Source: an uncultured Eubacteriales bacterium (GTDB taxonomy: Bacteria > Bacillota > Clostridia > TANB77 > CAG-508). Taken from it: a DNA stretch of 64,000 bases. A program made the position numbers and the translations under genes. How positions within the stretch are numbered: the first letter of the stretch is position 1; every line of letters starts with the position of its first letter. This document shows positions 46,144 to 55,773 of this stretch, piece by piece. The DNA lies in contig CASEIV010000003.1 in assembly GCA_949288175.1 (NCBI GenBank), forward strand, positions 125,625 through 189,624, given 5' to 3'. A model generated the notes under the pieces. The model had not been told where the DNA came from, searched no databases, and saw only the letters and a program-made list of their open reading frames with translations.

Positions 46144-48270
46144 TTATAAATGCATTACTCTTTGTTTGATTTCTTTTGTTTTTCCTGCATTCCAGAAGTT
46201 TTCTCCTAAATATCCACAAGTTCTTCTAACAACTGTCATTTTTGAATGGTCTTTATTTCCACAATTTGGACATTCCCATTCATTGTCTTTATTTAAGATG
46301 ATTTCTCCATCAAATCCACAAACATGACAGTAATCTGATTTTGTATTAAATTCAGCATATTGAATATTATCATAGATAAATTTAACAGCTGTTTCTAATG
46401 CATCAATATTTTTTTGCATATTTGGTATTTCAATATATGAAATCGCTCCACCTGAAGATATTTTTTGAAATTCACTTTCAAATCCAAGTTTTTCAAATGC
46501 ATCAATTTTTTCTCTTACATCTACATGATATGAATTTGTATAATATCCTTTATCTGTTACATCTTTGATTGTACCAAATTTTTCTTTGTCAATTCTAGCA
46601 AATTTGTAACATAAACTTTCTGCTGGTGTTCCATATAGTGCAAATCCAATATTGGTTTCTTCTTTCCATCTATTAACAGTTTCTCTTAAATGTTTCATAA
46701 CTCTAATTGCAAAATCATGTCCTTCTGGTGTTGTATGTGATACACCTTTCATGACTTTTGTCATTTCATATATACCAATATATCCTAATGAAATGGTTGA
46801 ATATCCACCATATAATAATTTGTCTATTTTTTCACCTTTTTCTAATCTTGCGATTGCTCCATATTGCCAGTGAATTGGGCTAATATCTGAATGTGTTCCA
46901 AGTAATGCATAATGTCTACACATTAAAGCTTCTTTACATAGTTCTAGTCTTTCATCTAATAATTTCCAGAATTTATCTTCATCACCATCTGCAACAATTG
47001 CTACTTGTGGTAAGTTGATACTAACAACACCTTGATTAAATCTTCCTTCAAATTTATAATTTCCATTTTCATCTTTCCAAGGTGATAAGAAACTTCTGCA
47101 TCCCATTGGGCTAAATACATTACCTTCATAGTTTTCTTTCATTTTCTTAGCAGAAATATAATCTGGATACATTCTCTTTGCTGAACATTTTACAGCTAAT
47201 TTTGTTAAATAATCATATTCTCCGCCTTTTAAACAGTTACATTCATCTAATACATATACTAGTTTTGGGAATGCTGGTGTTACATAGATACCTGCTTCAT
47301 TTTTAATACCTTGATATCTTTGTCTTAATACTTCTTCAATAATCATGGCATTTTCTTTAATATATGGATCTCCATCTTCTAGATGTAAGAATAAAGTTAC
47401 AAATGGAGATTGTCCATTAGTTGTCATCAATGTATTGATTTGATATTGAATAGTTTGTACACCTGCTTTTAATTCTGCTTTTAATCTATCTTGTACTAAA
47501 TCTTCTATGATACTATCAGATAATTTTCCTTTATATTTTTTCTCTATTTCTGATTTGAATTTGTTATAGCTTTTTCTTAAATATTTTCCTAAATGTTTTA
47601 AATCTACTGATTGTCCACCATATTGGTTACTTGCAACAGCTGCAATAATTTGTGTAGTTACTGTACATGCTACTTGGAAACTCTTTGGACTTTCTATCAT
47701 CTTTCCATTCATAACAGTTCCATTATCTAACATATCTGATATATTAATTAAACAACAGTTAAAGATTGGTTGTACAAAATAATCAGCATCGTGGAAATGT
47801 AAAACTCCATCAGCATCTGCTTTAGCAATTTTTTCTGGTAATAATAGTCTTCTTGTTAAATCTCTTGATACTTCACCTGCAATGTAATCTCTTTGTGTTG
47901 AAGCAAGTAACGTATTTTTATTTGAGTTTTCTTCTGCTAATTCTTTATTTTCATTTCTGATTAATCCTAATATGGTTTCATCAGTTGTATTTTGTTTTCT
48001 AACTAATGCTCTTGTATATCTATACACAATATATTTTTTTGCTAGTTCATATTTTTCAATTTCCATTAATTTTTCTTCAATGATATCTTGAATATCTTCA
48101 ACTAGCATTCTTTTTTTATTTAATTCTTCTATATATTCAATAATTCCTTTTATATCTTCTTTATTTGCTCTTTCTTTTGGCTTTACCTCCTGATTTGCTT
48201 TTTCAATTGCTACTTGAATTTTTGCTCTGTCATAATCAACAGCTCTTCCATCCCTCTTAATAACTTTCAT
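46144..48270 (-). CDS. nrdD: Anaerobic ribonucleoside-triphosphate reductase
   Basis: 708 aa class III enzyme. An ATP-cone domain fills about residues 1-90. The catalytic body includes PMGCRSFLSPW. The C-terminal CHVC...CPNC zinc site precedes the glycyl-radical segment RRTCGYLGEN, with Gly686 the likely radical site. It makes dNTPs without oxygen and depends on NrdG, encoded next door. AGGAGGAAATGTAAA precedes the ATG. The promoter region carries a GTTGCnnnnGCAAC palindrome (48330-48343) near -41, and a Crp/Fnr-family gene is divergent. Confidence 0.97.
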   Translation of the reverse strand: MKVIKRDGRAVDYDRAKIQVAIEKANQEVKPKERANKEDIKGIIEYIEELNKKRMLVEDIQDIIEEKLMEIEKYELAKKYIVYRYTRALVRKQNTTDETILGLIRNENKELAEENSNKNTLLASTQRDYIAGEVSRDLTRRLLLPEKIAKADADGVLHFHDADYFVQPIFNCCLINISDMLDNGTVMNGKMIESPKSFQVACTVTTQIIAAVASNQYGGQSVDLKHLGKYLRKSYNKFKSEIEKKYKGKLSDSIIEDLVQDRLKAELKAGVQTIQYQINTLMTTNGQSPFVTLFLHLEDGDPYIKENAMIIEEVLRQRYQGIKNEAGIYVTPAFPKLVYVLDECNCLKGGEYDYLTKLAVKCSAKRMYPDYISAKKMKENYEGNVFSPMGCRSFLSPWKDENGNYKFEGRFNQGVVSINLPQVAIVADGDEDKFWKLLDERLELCKEALMCRHYALLGTHSDISPIHWQYGAIARLEKGEKIDKLLYGGYSTISLGYIGIYEMTKVMKGVSHTTPEGHDFAIRVMKHLRETVNRWKEETNIGFALYGTPAESLCYKFARIDKEKFGTIKDVTDKGYYTNSYHVDVREKIDAFEKLGFESEFQKISSGGAISYIEIPNMQKNIDALETAVKFIYDNIQYAEFNTKSDYCHVCGFDGEIILNKDNEWECPNCGNKDHSKMTVVRRTCGYLGENFWNAGKTKEIKQRVMHL

Positions 48271-48302
48271 TTTACATTTCCTCCTTCGATTAGTATGGTT
48301 AC

Positions 48303-48308
48303 ATTATA
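48303..48308 (-). promoter_or_regulatory. -10 element of nrdD
   Basis: TATAAT on the minus strand. No good -35 lies 17 bases upstream, which fits an activator-dependent promoter with the palindrome at 48330-48343 centred about 40.5 bases from the predicted start. Confidence 0.6.
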
Positions 48309-48329
48309 CCCCTACCATTTTTATTTTCC

Positions 48330-48343
48330 GTTGCAAAAGCAAC
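48330..48343. promoter_or_regulatory. Palindromic operator GTTGCAAAAGCAAC upstream of nrdD
   Basis: Perfect 5-4-5 palindrome with the same half-sites (GTTGC / GCAAC) as the site at 48453-48466. Spacing to the nrdD -10 matches a class II Crp/Fnr activation site. The regulator encoded next door is the obvious candidate; this is an inference. Confidence 0.7.
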
Positions 48344-48452
48344 ACATTATGAAAAAGAATTTTTTCCACTGCTTAATCGCTTTCTCCTCTAGGCTTTTTT
48401 CTTATATTACAAATATGTTACAAAAATATTACAAAAATATTTTTATGGTTTT

Positions 48453-48466
48453 GTTGCTTTTGCAAC
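48453..48466. promoter_or_regulatory. Palindromic operator GTTGCTTTTGCAAC upstream of the Crp/Fnr gene
   Basis: Same half-sites as 48330-48343. It overlaps the -35 of the regulator gene, a position that would favour autorepression. Confidence 0.7.
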
Positions 48467-48482
48467 CTTTTTAATGTATAAT
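48454..48482 (+). promoter_or_regulatory. Promoter of the Crp/Fnr-family gene
   Basis: -35 TTGCTT (48454-48459), 17-base spacer, -10 TATAAT (48477-48482). The -35 lies inside the palindromic operator. Confidence 0.7.
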
Positions 48483-48511
48483 GCTTATGTAATTTTAAAG
48501 GAGGAAAAAAC

Positions 48512-49144
48512 GTGAACACCAACTTTGACATAGAAAACTTCATTCTTGACTTTTCAAATTCTTGTCAAAAAAAGCAGAAAAAAGTATTTAGTAAAAATGA
48601 AGTTGTTACAACTTACATTAAAAACCGAAATCAATTATGTATATTATTAGATGGACATGCCGATTTGGTACGTTATGACTTAAATGGTAATCGAACAATT
48701 GTAGAACATTTTTCAAAAAATGCTCTTTTTGGTGAAGTGTTTTATACGATTACGACAAACAATGAATTATTAGTTGAAGCAAAATCGAATTGTACTGTTC
48801 TTTTCTATATTTATGATGATATTTTCCATAAATGTAGAAACAATTGTAAATTTCATCAAACTTTATCTGAAAATTTACCACAATTGATTTTAAATAAAGT
48901 AACAGATTTAAATATGCGAATTGAATTATTAACAAAAAGGTCTACTAGAGATAAATTACTTGGCTATTTTTCTTTACTTTCTACTAGAAAACTAAGTACT
49001 TCTTTTGAACTTCCTTTTTCTTTAACTGATTTAGCAGATTATTTAAGTGTTGACAGAAGTGCTATGATGAGAGAGTTAAAATTATTAAAAGAAGATGGCT
49101 TTATTGAGAAAATTGGAAATCGAATTATTTTGTTATATAAATAA
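48512..49144 (+). CDS. Crp/Fnr-family transcriptional regulator
   Basis: 210 aa. An N-terminal cyclic-nucleotide-binding-like beta-roll (about 25-120) and a C-terminal winged helix with FSLTDLADYLSVDRSAMMRE as the HTH. It lacks the four-Cys N-terminal cluster motif of E. coli FNR, though C-x3-C in FHKCRNNCKFH might bind a metal or sense redox. GTG start with AAAGGAGG upstream. It is divergent from nrdD, and matched palindromes lie at both promoters, so it is a likely regulator of anaerobic dNTP synthesis. Confidence 0.88.
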   Translation: MNTNFDIENFILDFSNSCQKKQKKVFSKNEVVTTYIKNRNQLCILLDGHADLVRYDLNGNRTIVEHFSKNALFGEVFYTITTNNELLVEAKSNCTVLFYIYDDIFHKCRNNCKFHQTLSENLPQLILNKVTDLNMRIELLTKRSTRDKLLGYFSLLSTRKLSTSFELPFSLTDLADYLSVDRSAMMRELKLLKEDGFIEKIGNRIILLYK

Positions 49145-49174
49145 ATTTGAATGTAATAATGATTTAGATAATCA

Positions 49175-49207
49175 AAGCCCCTCTACTATTAATTGAGGGG
49201 CTTCTTT
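49175..49207. terminator. Bidirectional terminator between the regulator and galE
   Basis: 9-bp stem AAGCCCCTC / GAGGGGCTT with TCTTTT following on the plus strand. It separates two convergent genes. Confidence 0.8.
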
Positions 49208-49214
49208 TATGTAA

Positions 49215-50219
49215 TTATTTGGTTGTTTGAATATAATTCCATGAATCTAAACACATATCTTCTAGTGTTTTTTCTGCTGTCCAACCTAATTCTTCTTTTG
49301 CTTTTTCGGGATCTGCATAACAAGTTGCTATATCTCCTTCTCTTCTTGCTGTAATTTTATATGGTACTTTTTGACCTGTTGCTTTTTCAAATGCGTTTAC
49401 CATATCTAATACACTATATCCTTTTCCTGTTCCTAGATTGTATATATATAATCCTTCTTTTTCTTTCTCGATTTTTTCTAATGCTTTTACATGTCCTTTT
49501 GCTAAATCAACAACATGTATATAATCTCTAACACCTGTTCCATCTGGTGTATCATAATCATTTCCAAATACAGATAATTCTGGTAAAGTTCCTGCTGCCA
49601 CACGAACAACATATGGCATTAAATTATTTGGTATTCCTTGTGGTTCTTCTCCAATTAATCCACTTTCATGTGCTCCTACTGGATTGAAATATCTTAATAT
49701 ACATATATTCCATGTATTGTCTGAATGATAGGTATCTTTTAAAATTTGCTCAATAAATAATTTACTTGTACCATATGGATTTGTCGTTCCTCCAGTTTTA
49801 CATTCTTCTGTTATTGGAATGGTTTCTGGATCTCCATATACAGTTGCTGATGAGCTAAATATAAATGTTTTACAATTATATTTTCTCATGGTATCTAATA
49901 CAACTAATGCTCCTGAAACATTATTCATATAATATTCGATTGGTTTTTGAACAGATTCTCCTACTGCTTTAAAACCTGCAAAATTAACAACTGCTTCTAT
50001 GTCATTTTCTTCAAAAACTTTTTCTAGTTTTTCTCTATCCATATAATTCATTTCATAAAATTTAAAATCTTTTCCTGTTATTTTCTTAATTGCATCTAAT
50101 ACACTTGGTTTACTATTAGAAAAATCATCTATAATAACAATTTCTTTTCCTGCATTTAATAATTCTACTGCTGTGTGACTTCCGATAAATCCAGCTCCTC
50201 CTGGTAATAATATTGCCAT
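49215..50219 (-). CDS. galE: UDP-glucose 4-epimerase
   Basis: 334 aa. [15 protein letters not shown] is the NAD-binding Rossmann motif, the catalytic pair is Tyr and Lys in YGTSK, and [12 protein letters not shown] follows. It interconverts UDP-glucose and UDP-galactose for galactose use and surface sugars. AAAGGAATG precedes the ATG. No other gal genes are nearby. Confidence 0.94.
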   Translation of the reverse strand: MAILLPGGAGFIGSHTAVELLNAGKEIVIIDDFSNSKPSVLDAIKKITGKDFKFYEMNYMDREKLEKVFEENDIEAVVNFAGFKAVGESVQKPIEYYMNNVSGALVVLDTMRKYNCKTFIFSSSATVYGDPETIPITEECKTGGTTNPYGTSKLFIEQILKDTYHSDNTWNICILRYFNPVGAHESGLIGEEPQGIPNNLMPYVVRVAAGTLPELSVFGNDYDTPDGTGVRDYIHVVDLAKGHVKALEKIEKEKEGLYIYNLGTGKGYSVLDMVNAFEKATGQKVPYKITARREGDIATCYADPEKAKEELGWTAEKTLEDMCLDSWNYIQTTK

Positions 50220-50313
50220 AAAATCATTCCTTTCTTTTTATATTTTACGTTTATATTATATTACGATATTTCTCAAAGTACAAGCTTATTTTAAAAAATA
50301 GTAAATTCTTAGA
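50220..50313. other. Short AT-rich leader of galE
   Basis: Upstream sequence of galE next to a long-hairpin element. A -10-like TATAAT was not clearly placed. Confidence 0.3.
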
Positions 50314-50555
50314 TTCCAATTCAAAGATTCAACCGTATGATAGCAGGAATATATCCTATAAAAAAATGAATCGATTTTGCGTATCTAAATTTGAAGTTAG
50401 AAAGAACCAATAAAAATGTGAGGAATGTTCATTTTTAATGAAAGCGGCTCACATTTTTATTGTGTTATTTCTACGAAAATTTAGCTTATACAAAATCGTG
50501 AATGGCTTTATAGGATATATTCCTGCTATCATACGGTTGAATCTTTGAATTGGAA
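50314..50555. repeat. Long-hairpin element D (49-bp perfect arms)
   Basis: Left arm 50314-50362 and right arm 50507-50555 are perfectly complementary over 49 bases (ends TTCCAATTC / GAATTGGAA). A second inner set of arms around CGATTTTG / CAAAATCG continues to a core GTGAGGAA...GCGGCTCAC. It fills the cysS-galE intergenic space and ends just before the cysS stop codon. Confidence 0.92.
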
Positions 50556-50565
50556 CTTTATTTTT

Positions 50566-51963
50566 TTATTGAAAATTTAATACCATTCCCTCTTTTGTAT
50601 CTTTTACTTCATAACCTTTTTCTTTGATTAAATCTCTTAATCTATCAGACTCTGCCCAATTTTTTTCTTGTCTTGCTTGTTTTCTTGCTTCCACAAGTTT
50701 TAACACTTCTTCTGGAATTTCTATTTCTTTATTCGTTTCTTCTTTATTGATTTCAATTCCTAATACTGTATCAAATTTTAATAATAATTCCGCAATCTCT
50801 GGTGATTTTTTAGAGTATTTTATGACTTCCCATACAAAACTCATAGCCAAAGGCATATTCATATCATCATTAATGGCTTTATGAAATTCATTCTCTAATC
50901 TATCTAATTCTTTTTTATCTTCCTCATTTAAAGTATCTGTTCCATTTTTATTTACTTGATAACCATTTCTTAATCTTTCTAATGATTTTGAAGATGCTTC
51001 TATTCCTTCCCATGTAAAGTTTAATTTATTTCTATAACTAGATGTATAGCATAACAATTTATATACCAATGGGTCATATCCTTTTTCTTTGATATCTTTT
51101 AATAAATATACATTTCCTAAACTTTTTGACATTTTTCCACCATTAATTAATAGATATTCTCCATGTATCCAATAATTTGCAGGTATTTTACCACACACTC
51201 CTTTACTTTGTGCAATTTCATTTTCATGATGTGTTGGTATTAAATCAATTCCGCCTGTATGAATATCAAATTGTTCTCCTAAATGTTTTCTTGACATGGC
51301 TGAACATTCAATATGCCATCCTGGATAACTTGGCCCCCATGGGCTATCCCATTTCATTAAATGATTTTCTGGAGCTTTTATCCATAAAGCAAAATCATAT
51401 GGATTTTTCTTTTCAGGGTCTACATCCACTCTTGCTCCTGCTTTTTGTTCTTCTACATTTAGATTTGATAAAACTGGATATTTATCTAATTTAGAAACAT
51501 CAAAATAAATGGCTGTTGATGTTTCATATGCATATCCTTTTTCTACAAGTTCTTCTACATATTCTAACATTTCTGGAATATATTCTGTTGCTTTACAAAT
51601 CACTTCTGGAATTTCAATATTTAAATCTTTTAAATCATCAAAAAACAACTTTGTATAATGTTCTGCTATTTCTAATGGTGTTTTATGTTCTTCCCTAGCT
51701 GATTTAATCATCTTGTCTTCTCCTTCATCTCCATCAGAAACTAAATGCCCTACATCTGTTATATTCATAACATGTTTAATCGTATAACCATTATATTTTA
51801 GCATTCTTCTTAAAACATCTTGAAAGATATTTGTTCTCATATTCCCGATAGTTGCATCTTTATATACAGTTGGTCCACATGAATATATTTTTACTTCTTT
51901 TTCATTGATGGGCTTAAATATGTCTTTTTCTTTTGTTAATGTATTATATACATATATATCCAC
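50566..51963 (-). CDS. cysS: Cysteinyl-tRNA synthetase
   Basis: 465 aa. Zinc ligands are Cys29 (SCGPTVY), the Cys of WHIECSAM, and His/Glu of THHENE. The KMSKS motif is KMSKSLGNV. The HIGH-type motif reads TIGN (Thr38) instead of the common HIGN. GTG start with AAAGGA upstream. It charges tRNA-Cys. Stand-alone gene. Confidence 0.96.
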   Translation of the reverse strand: MDIYVYNTLTKEKDIFKPINEKEVKIYSCGPTVYKDATIGNMRTNIFQDVLRRMLKYNGYTIKHVMNITDVGHLVSDGDEGEDKMIKSAREEHKTPLEIAEHYTKLFFDDLKDLNIEIPEVICKATEYIPEMLEYVEELVEKGYAYETSTAIYFDVSKLDKYPVLSNLNVEEQKAGARVDVDPEKKNPYDFALWIKAPENHLMKWDSPWGPSYPGWHIECSAMSRKHLGEQFDIHTGGIDLIPTHHENEIAQSKGVCGKIPANYWIHGEYLLINGGKMSKSLGNVYLLKDIKEKGYDPLVYKLLCYTSSYRNKLNFTWEGIEASSKSLERLRNGYQVNKNGTDTLNEEDKKELDRLENEFHKAINDDMNMPLAMSFVWEVIKYSKKSPEIAELLLKFDTVLGIEINKEETNKEIEIPEEVLKLVEARKQARQEKNWAESDRLRDLIKEKGYEVKDTKEGMVLNFQ

Positions 51964-52029
51964 TGTTTCATCATTCCTTTCTTGTAGAATATGTATTCAT
52001 TTTACTTTATTTTTTCTTGCCTTTGTTTT

Positions 52030-52065
52030 AAATTGAGATGTGAAGAATTTCACATCTCAATTTTT
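52030..52065. terminator. Hairpin downstream of the PBP gene
   Basis: 15-bp perfect stem AAATTGAGATGTGAA / TTCACATCTCAATTT with a 4-base loop. It is probably the terminator of the class A PBP; the T-run is stronger on the plus strand. Confidence 0.65.
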
Positions 52066-52090
52066 ATTGTCATAGGTAACAAGGTTATCA

Positions 52091-54742
52091 TTATTGGACT
52101 ACATTTCCTGGTGTTGTTGTTGAATTTCCATTTTCTCCTGTATTATTACCACCGCTTGAAGAATTTCCTCCTCCACCTGATGGTTTATCAACTGTATTTC
52201 CTCCGCCACTTGATGTATTTCCTCCAGTTGAATTTGTTGTATTGGTTGTATTTGTTGTATTCGTATTAGATTCAGGTTTTTTAGGCTCTTCTTTTGGTTT
52301 TGTATGCAATGTACAAACTCCGTTTACTCTAGTTCCTGATGAACTTGATCCATTTACTGGTGTCCATAAACCTAATTGTTCTTTTGGTAGAATAGCACCA
52401 TAATAATTCTGTTTAACTTCACAATATTGTGAACAATATTCTGTTGCAACTAGTCCTGACTCAGAACAAATTGTTTGACTACCATGTCCTTCACATTGTT
52501 CTGGTAAATTGTCTTGTGTAAAGATTTCTGTATACTTATTATTACATCCTGTTGTTGCTAAACAACCTGTTGTTCTACATACAGTTTGTTCTACTATACC
52601 ACTTGGTCTTGTAAATGTCGCATTTTCCAAATCTTCATGAATAGCTGTCATGACATTATCCCAAATAACACCTGCAGGGTTATTTCCTGAATAATAAACT
52701 GTTTCTGGTTGATCATATCCAAACCAACATGCTGCTGCATAATATGGTGTAAATCCACATAGCCATCTATCATAATCATCGTCTGTTGTTCCTGTTTTTG
52801 CTGCTACATCCATTCCACTAATTGCGCAATAGGTTGCTGTTCCTCCAGATTTTACAGTTTCTTGTAATATAGATTTGACAATATAAGCATTTTGTTCTGA
52901 TATCACTCTTGTTTGTTCTTGTTTTGGTGTCAAAACTGTATTACCACTAGAATCTTCGACTTTTGTATAAAAGGTTGGTGTGATATATACACCATCATTT
53001 GCAATAGATGCATATGCTCCTGCCATTTCTAATGGTGTTGCTCCATTTGTTGTTCCGCCTAATGCTAATGATAAGTCTGCATCTTCATCTGCATTAATAT
53101 GACTAAGCCCCATTTTATTTAGATATTCTATTGATTTGCTTGGTGTTAATTCTCTCATAATTTTTACTGCTGGTACATTTAAAGATTTTGCAATAAAATA
53201 TCTCATATTTACTGAATTATTGCTATATGTTCCACTTTGATTTTTAGGAACATAATTTCCAAAGTCTGTTTGTTGATCCATATATGCTGTTGCTGCTGTT
53301 ATTACTTTTTCCTGTAATCCTGGTGCAACAACGGCTATTGGTTTAATAGAAGACCCTGTTTGTCTAACACTTTGTGTTGCTCTGTTTAATCCTCTACTTT
53401 CTGTTTTTTCTCCTAATCCTCCAACTGTTCCTAGTACATTTCCAGTTTTATAATCAATCACTACCATTGCTGCTTGAGAATGATCATTTAATTTTTCTCC
53501 AGTTTCTTTGTTTGTAGCTCTTCCTTTTACTTGATATTTTTCATTTTTAAATTCTTCTTCCATTTGTGTTTGAATATTTGTATCTACTGTTGAATATATT
53601 GTAAGTCCACTACTATATACATAGTTTTCTGCTAACTGTTGAGACCAACCTTTTTCTTCCATGACTTGATCAATCACCTGATCTAAGGTAGCCTCTGTAT
53701 GATATGAATATGAAGAAGTGGTTGCGATTACTCCTTTTTGAAAATTCAATCCTGCTTCTACCTCTGCTATAGCTGCATCATATTCTTCTTGGCTATTAAT
53801 ATAACCTAGTTCATTCATTTTGTTTAAAGCTACTTTTGTTTGGTTTTTAATTAAGTCTGTATTATCTTTCGTTTCATCAAATGGATTGTATCTACTTGGA
53901 GAACTATTAATTCCTGCCATATAAGCACATTCTGCTAATGTTAAATCTTTTGCACTTTTGTTGAAATAATATTCTGCACCTAATTCGACACCATGTAAAT
54001 TTCCTTCTCCACCAACATATAATATATTTAAATATAACTCTAGTATTTGGTCTTTAGATATCATTCTTTCTACTTGATATGCTTTTGCCCATTCTCTTAC
54101 TTTTCTCATGATACCTTCTATACCAGATCTTTCATCATCTTGTGTAATATTTTTTACTAATTGTTGTGTAATCGTACTTCCACCATAAGAACTATCTCCT
54201 AGTAAAGTATTTAAAATAGCTCCTGCTGTTCTTTTTATATCTACACCACTATGTTGATAAAATCTTTCGTCCTCCATAGCTACATAAGCTTTTGGTAAAT
54301 ATTCTGCCATATCTTCAAGTGTTATAATTTTTCTTTTTTCATCACCACTTAATTCTGCAACCACTGCTCCATTTTGATCTACAATAACAGAGTTCGCCGC
54401 ACCAATGGTTAATTCTTCTTTGGTAATTTCAAAATCATCACCAAATAACCCAAAAAATACGCCAGCGACAACACCTGCTCCAATGACACATAATAATAAG
54501 AATATTAATATAAAGATTCTAATTGCCATCATTAATTTTGGGTGTCTTGCTGAAAATTTTCCTTCTTTATTTTTTGATTTCTTTCCTTTACCTTTTCTAT
54601 TGGTATTTTGTGTTGGTACTCTTTTCGTTGCTCTCGTATCTCTTTTGTTTGTTGTACTTGGCCTTCTTCTTTTCTTTGCCTTTTTCATGTTATATTTTCT
54701 TGTTTTATCTTCATCACTACTTCTTCTATTACTACTTGGCAT
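52091..54742 (-). CDS. Class A penicillin-binding protein (PBP1A-type)
   Basis: 883 aa. A long basic cytoplasmic N-terminus (1-70) and one transmembrane helix (about 73-97) come first. The GT51 glycosyltransferase domain (EDERFYQHSG, GGSTITQQLVKN) is followed by a transpeptidase domain with SxxK in TGSSIKP, SxN in KSLN and KTGT. The C-terminal extension has at least ten Cys and a Thr/Asn/Gly-rich tail. It polymerises and cross-links peptidoglycan. GGCAAGGAGG precedes the ATG. Confidence 0.93.
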   Translation of the reverse strand: MPSSNRRSSDEDKTRKYNMKKAKKRRRPSTTNKRDTRATKRVPTQNTNRKGKGKKSKNKEGKFSARHPKLMMAIRIFILIFLLLCVIGAGVVAGVFFGLFGDDFEITKEELTIGAANSVIVDQNGAVVAELSGDEKRKIITLEDMAEYLPKAYVAMEDERFYQHSGVDIKRTAGAILNTLLGDSSYGGSTITQQLVKNITQDDERSGIEGIMRKVREWAKAYQVERMISKDQILELYLNILYVGGEGNLHGVELGAEYYFNKSAKDLTLAECAYMAGINSSPSRYNPFDETKDNTDLIKNQTKVALNKMNELGYINSQEEYDAAIAEVEAGLNFQKGVIATTSSYSYHTEATLDQVIDQVMEEKGWSQQLAENYVYSSGLTIYSTVDTNIQTQMEEEFKNEKYQVKGRATNKETGEKLNDHSQAAMVVIDYKTGNVLGTVGGLGEKTESRGLNRATQSVRQTGSSIKPIAVVAPGLQEKVITAATAYMDQQTDFGNYVPKNQSGTYSNNSVNMRYFIAKSLNVPAVKIMRELTPSKSIEYLNKMGLSHINADEDADLSLALGGTTNGATPLEMAGAYASIANDGVYITPTFYTKVEDSSGNTVLTPKQEQTRVISEQNAYIVKSILQETVKSGGTATYCAISGMDVAAKTGTTDDDYDRWLCGFTPYYAAACWFGYDQPETVYYSGNNPAGVIWDNVMTAIHEDLENATFTRPSGIVEQTVCRTTGCLATTGCNNKYTEIFTQDNLPEQCEGHGSQTICSESGLVATEYCSQYCEVKQNYYGAILPKEQLGLWTPVNGSSSSGTRVNGVCTLHTKPKEEPKKPESNTNTTNTTNTTNSTGGNTSSGGGNTVDKPSGGGGNSSSGGNNTGENGNSTTTPGNVVQ

Positions 54743-54942
54743 ATGTTTACCTCCTTGCCAAATTCACTTTGTATTATTTTATTTTCAATACTTATTTAAG
54801 TTACAGAAAATCGACATCTACATTATATTATATTTTATAAAAAAAGGAAAGTATTTGATGAAATTTTTAAGATTTTCACAAACACCTGATATTTTCTTCA
54901 AATTATGAATATAGGATATGTATTTTTAAATATACACATCTA
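54743..54942. other. Gene-free spacer between PBP and the unknown 54.9-kb gene
   Basis: 200 AT-rich bases with no ORF supported by an RBS and no hairpin of note. Confidence 0.4.
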
Positions 54943-55773
54943 TTATATTATTGTTTTTATCCCTTTTAAATATTGAATGGTTACATGATCTCTTTTTATT
55001 TTTTTGAATATTTCTTCTATTGGTTGATTTTTATATTGCATTGCTTCATAAACATCTTTTGCGTCGTATTTCTCTAAATGTGGATTTGTTTTCCAATCAA
55101 TTTCATAATCATTTATATTTAAACCATTAAATCTTTTGTTTTTTATCTTTACATTTCCTTTAAAATTGATAATTGTCGCTGTACTATTGATTGTATATCG
55201 ATTTATCAGTTCTGTTGGAAAATCTAGATTTAATATAATATTGGTTTTTGATAAAATTTTCCTTTTATTATTCCCTACATTGATAAAAATCCCCTGCTCT
55301 TCTGAAATTTTTTCTTCGATATTTTTAAATCGATCAATATGATTGGTAACAATTTTCACATATTTATATTTTGTAACCAATTTTTGAATTGCATAAATTG
55401 CTAATTCTGAAATATCATTTACTAAAATTCCAATTTTTATTTCCTCTTCTTTTATATTTGTTTTTTTTATCACATATTCTAAAACTTCAAATAACAACAT
55501 TTGAAACAACCATCTTCCATCTACCATTTCGTAATTGTATGAGTATAGGTAATTCACATAGGTTTCTTGTTGCTTTACCTGTTTACTTAATACTAGTTTT
55601 TTACTATTGGTTTTATCCAAAATGGTCTTTGTTTTGATTGCCAATTTATATGCCGTTTTTTCCTCTAAACTTGTCTTTGTTATTGGTAAAATAATTGTAT
55701 CATTTTCTAATTTTACAATATGAAAAAATTCTGTAAATTTACTAGGCTTGTCAGCTTCTTTTATATAATACAT
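54943..55773 (-). CDS. Conserved-looking protein of unknown function
   Basis: 276 aa, soluble, no recognised motif. The N-terminal half is mixed alpha/beta with a Lys-rich segment. The middle (IKIGILVNDISELAIYAIQKL) and the stretch KIVTNHIDRFKNIEE suggest a Rossmann-like fold such as found in quinate/shikimate or tRNA-related proteins, but I cannot assign it. AGGTGATTTT before the ATG lies in a hairpin stem (55774-55821), so translation may be regulated. It is 50 bases after truB. Confidence 0.7.
   Translation of the reverse strand: MYYIKEADKPSKFTEFFHIVKLENDTIILPITKTSLEEKTAYKLAIKTKTILDKTNSKKLVLSKQVKQQETYVNYLYSYNYEMVDGRWLFQMLLFEVLEYVIKKTNIKEEEIKIGILVNDISELAIYAIQKLVTKYKYVKIVTNHIDRFKNIEEKISEEQGIFINVGNNKRKILSKTNIILNLDFPTELINRYTINSTATIINFKGNVKIKNKRFNGLNINDYEIDWKTNPHLEKYDAKDVYEAMQYKNQPIEEIFKKIKRDHVTIQYLKGIKTII

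Noticed and set aside
54405..54908. 167-codon plus-strand frame opposite the PBP gene
   Set aside because: Antisense shadow of the PBP N-terminus, with no RBS and a hydrophobic reading expected from the complementary Lys-rich codons.
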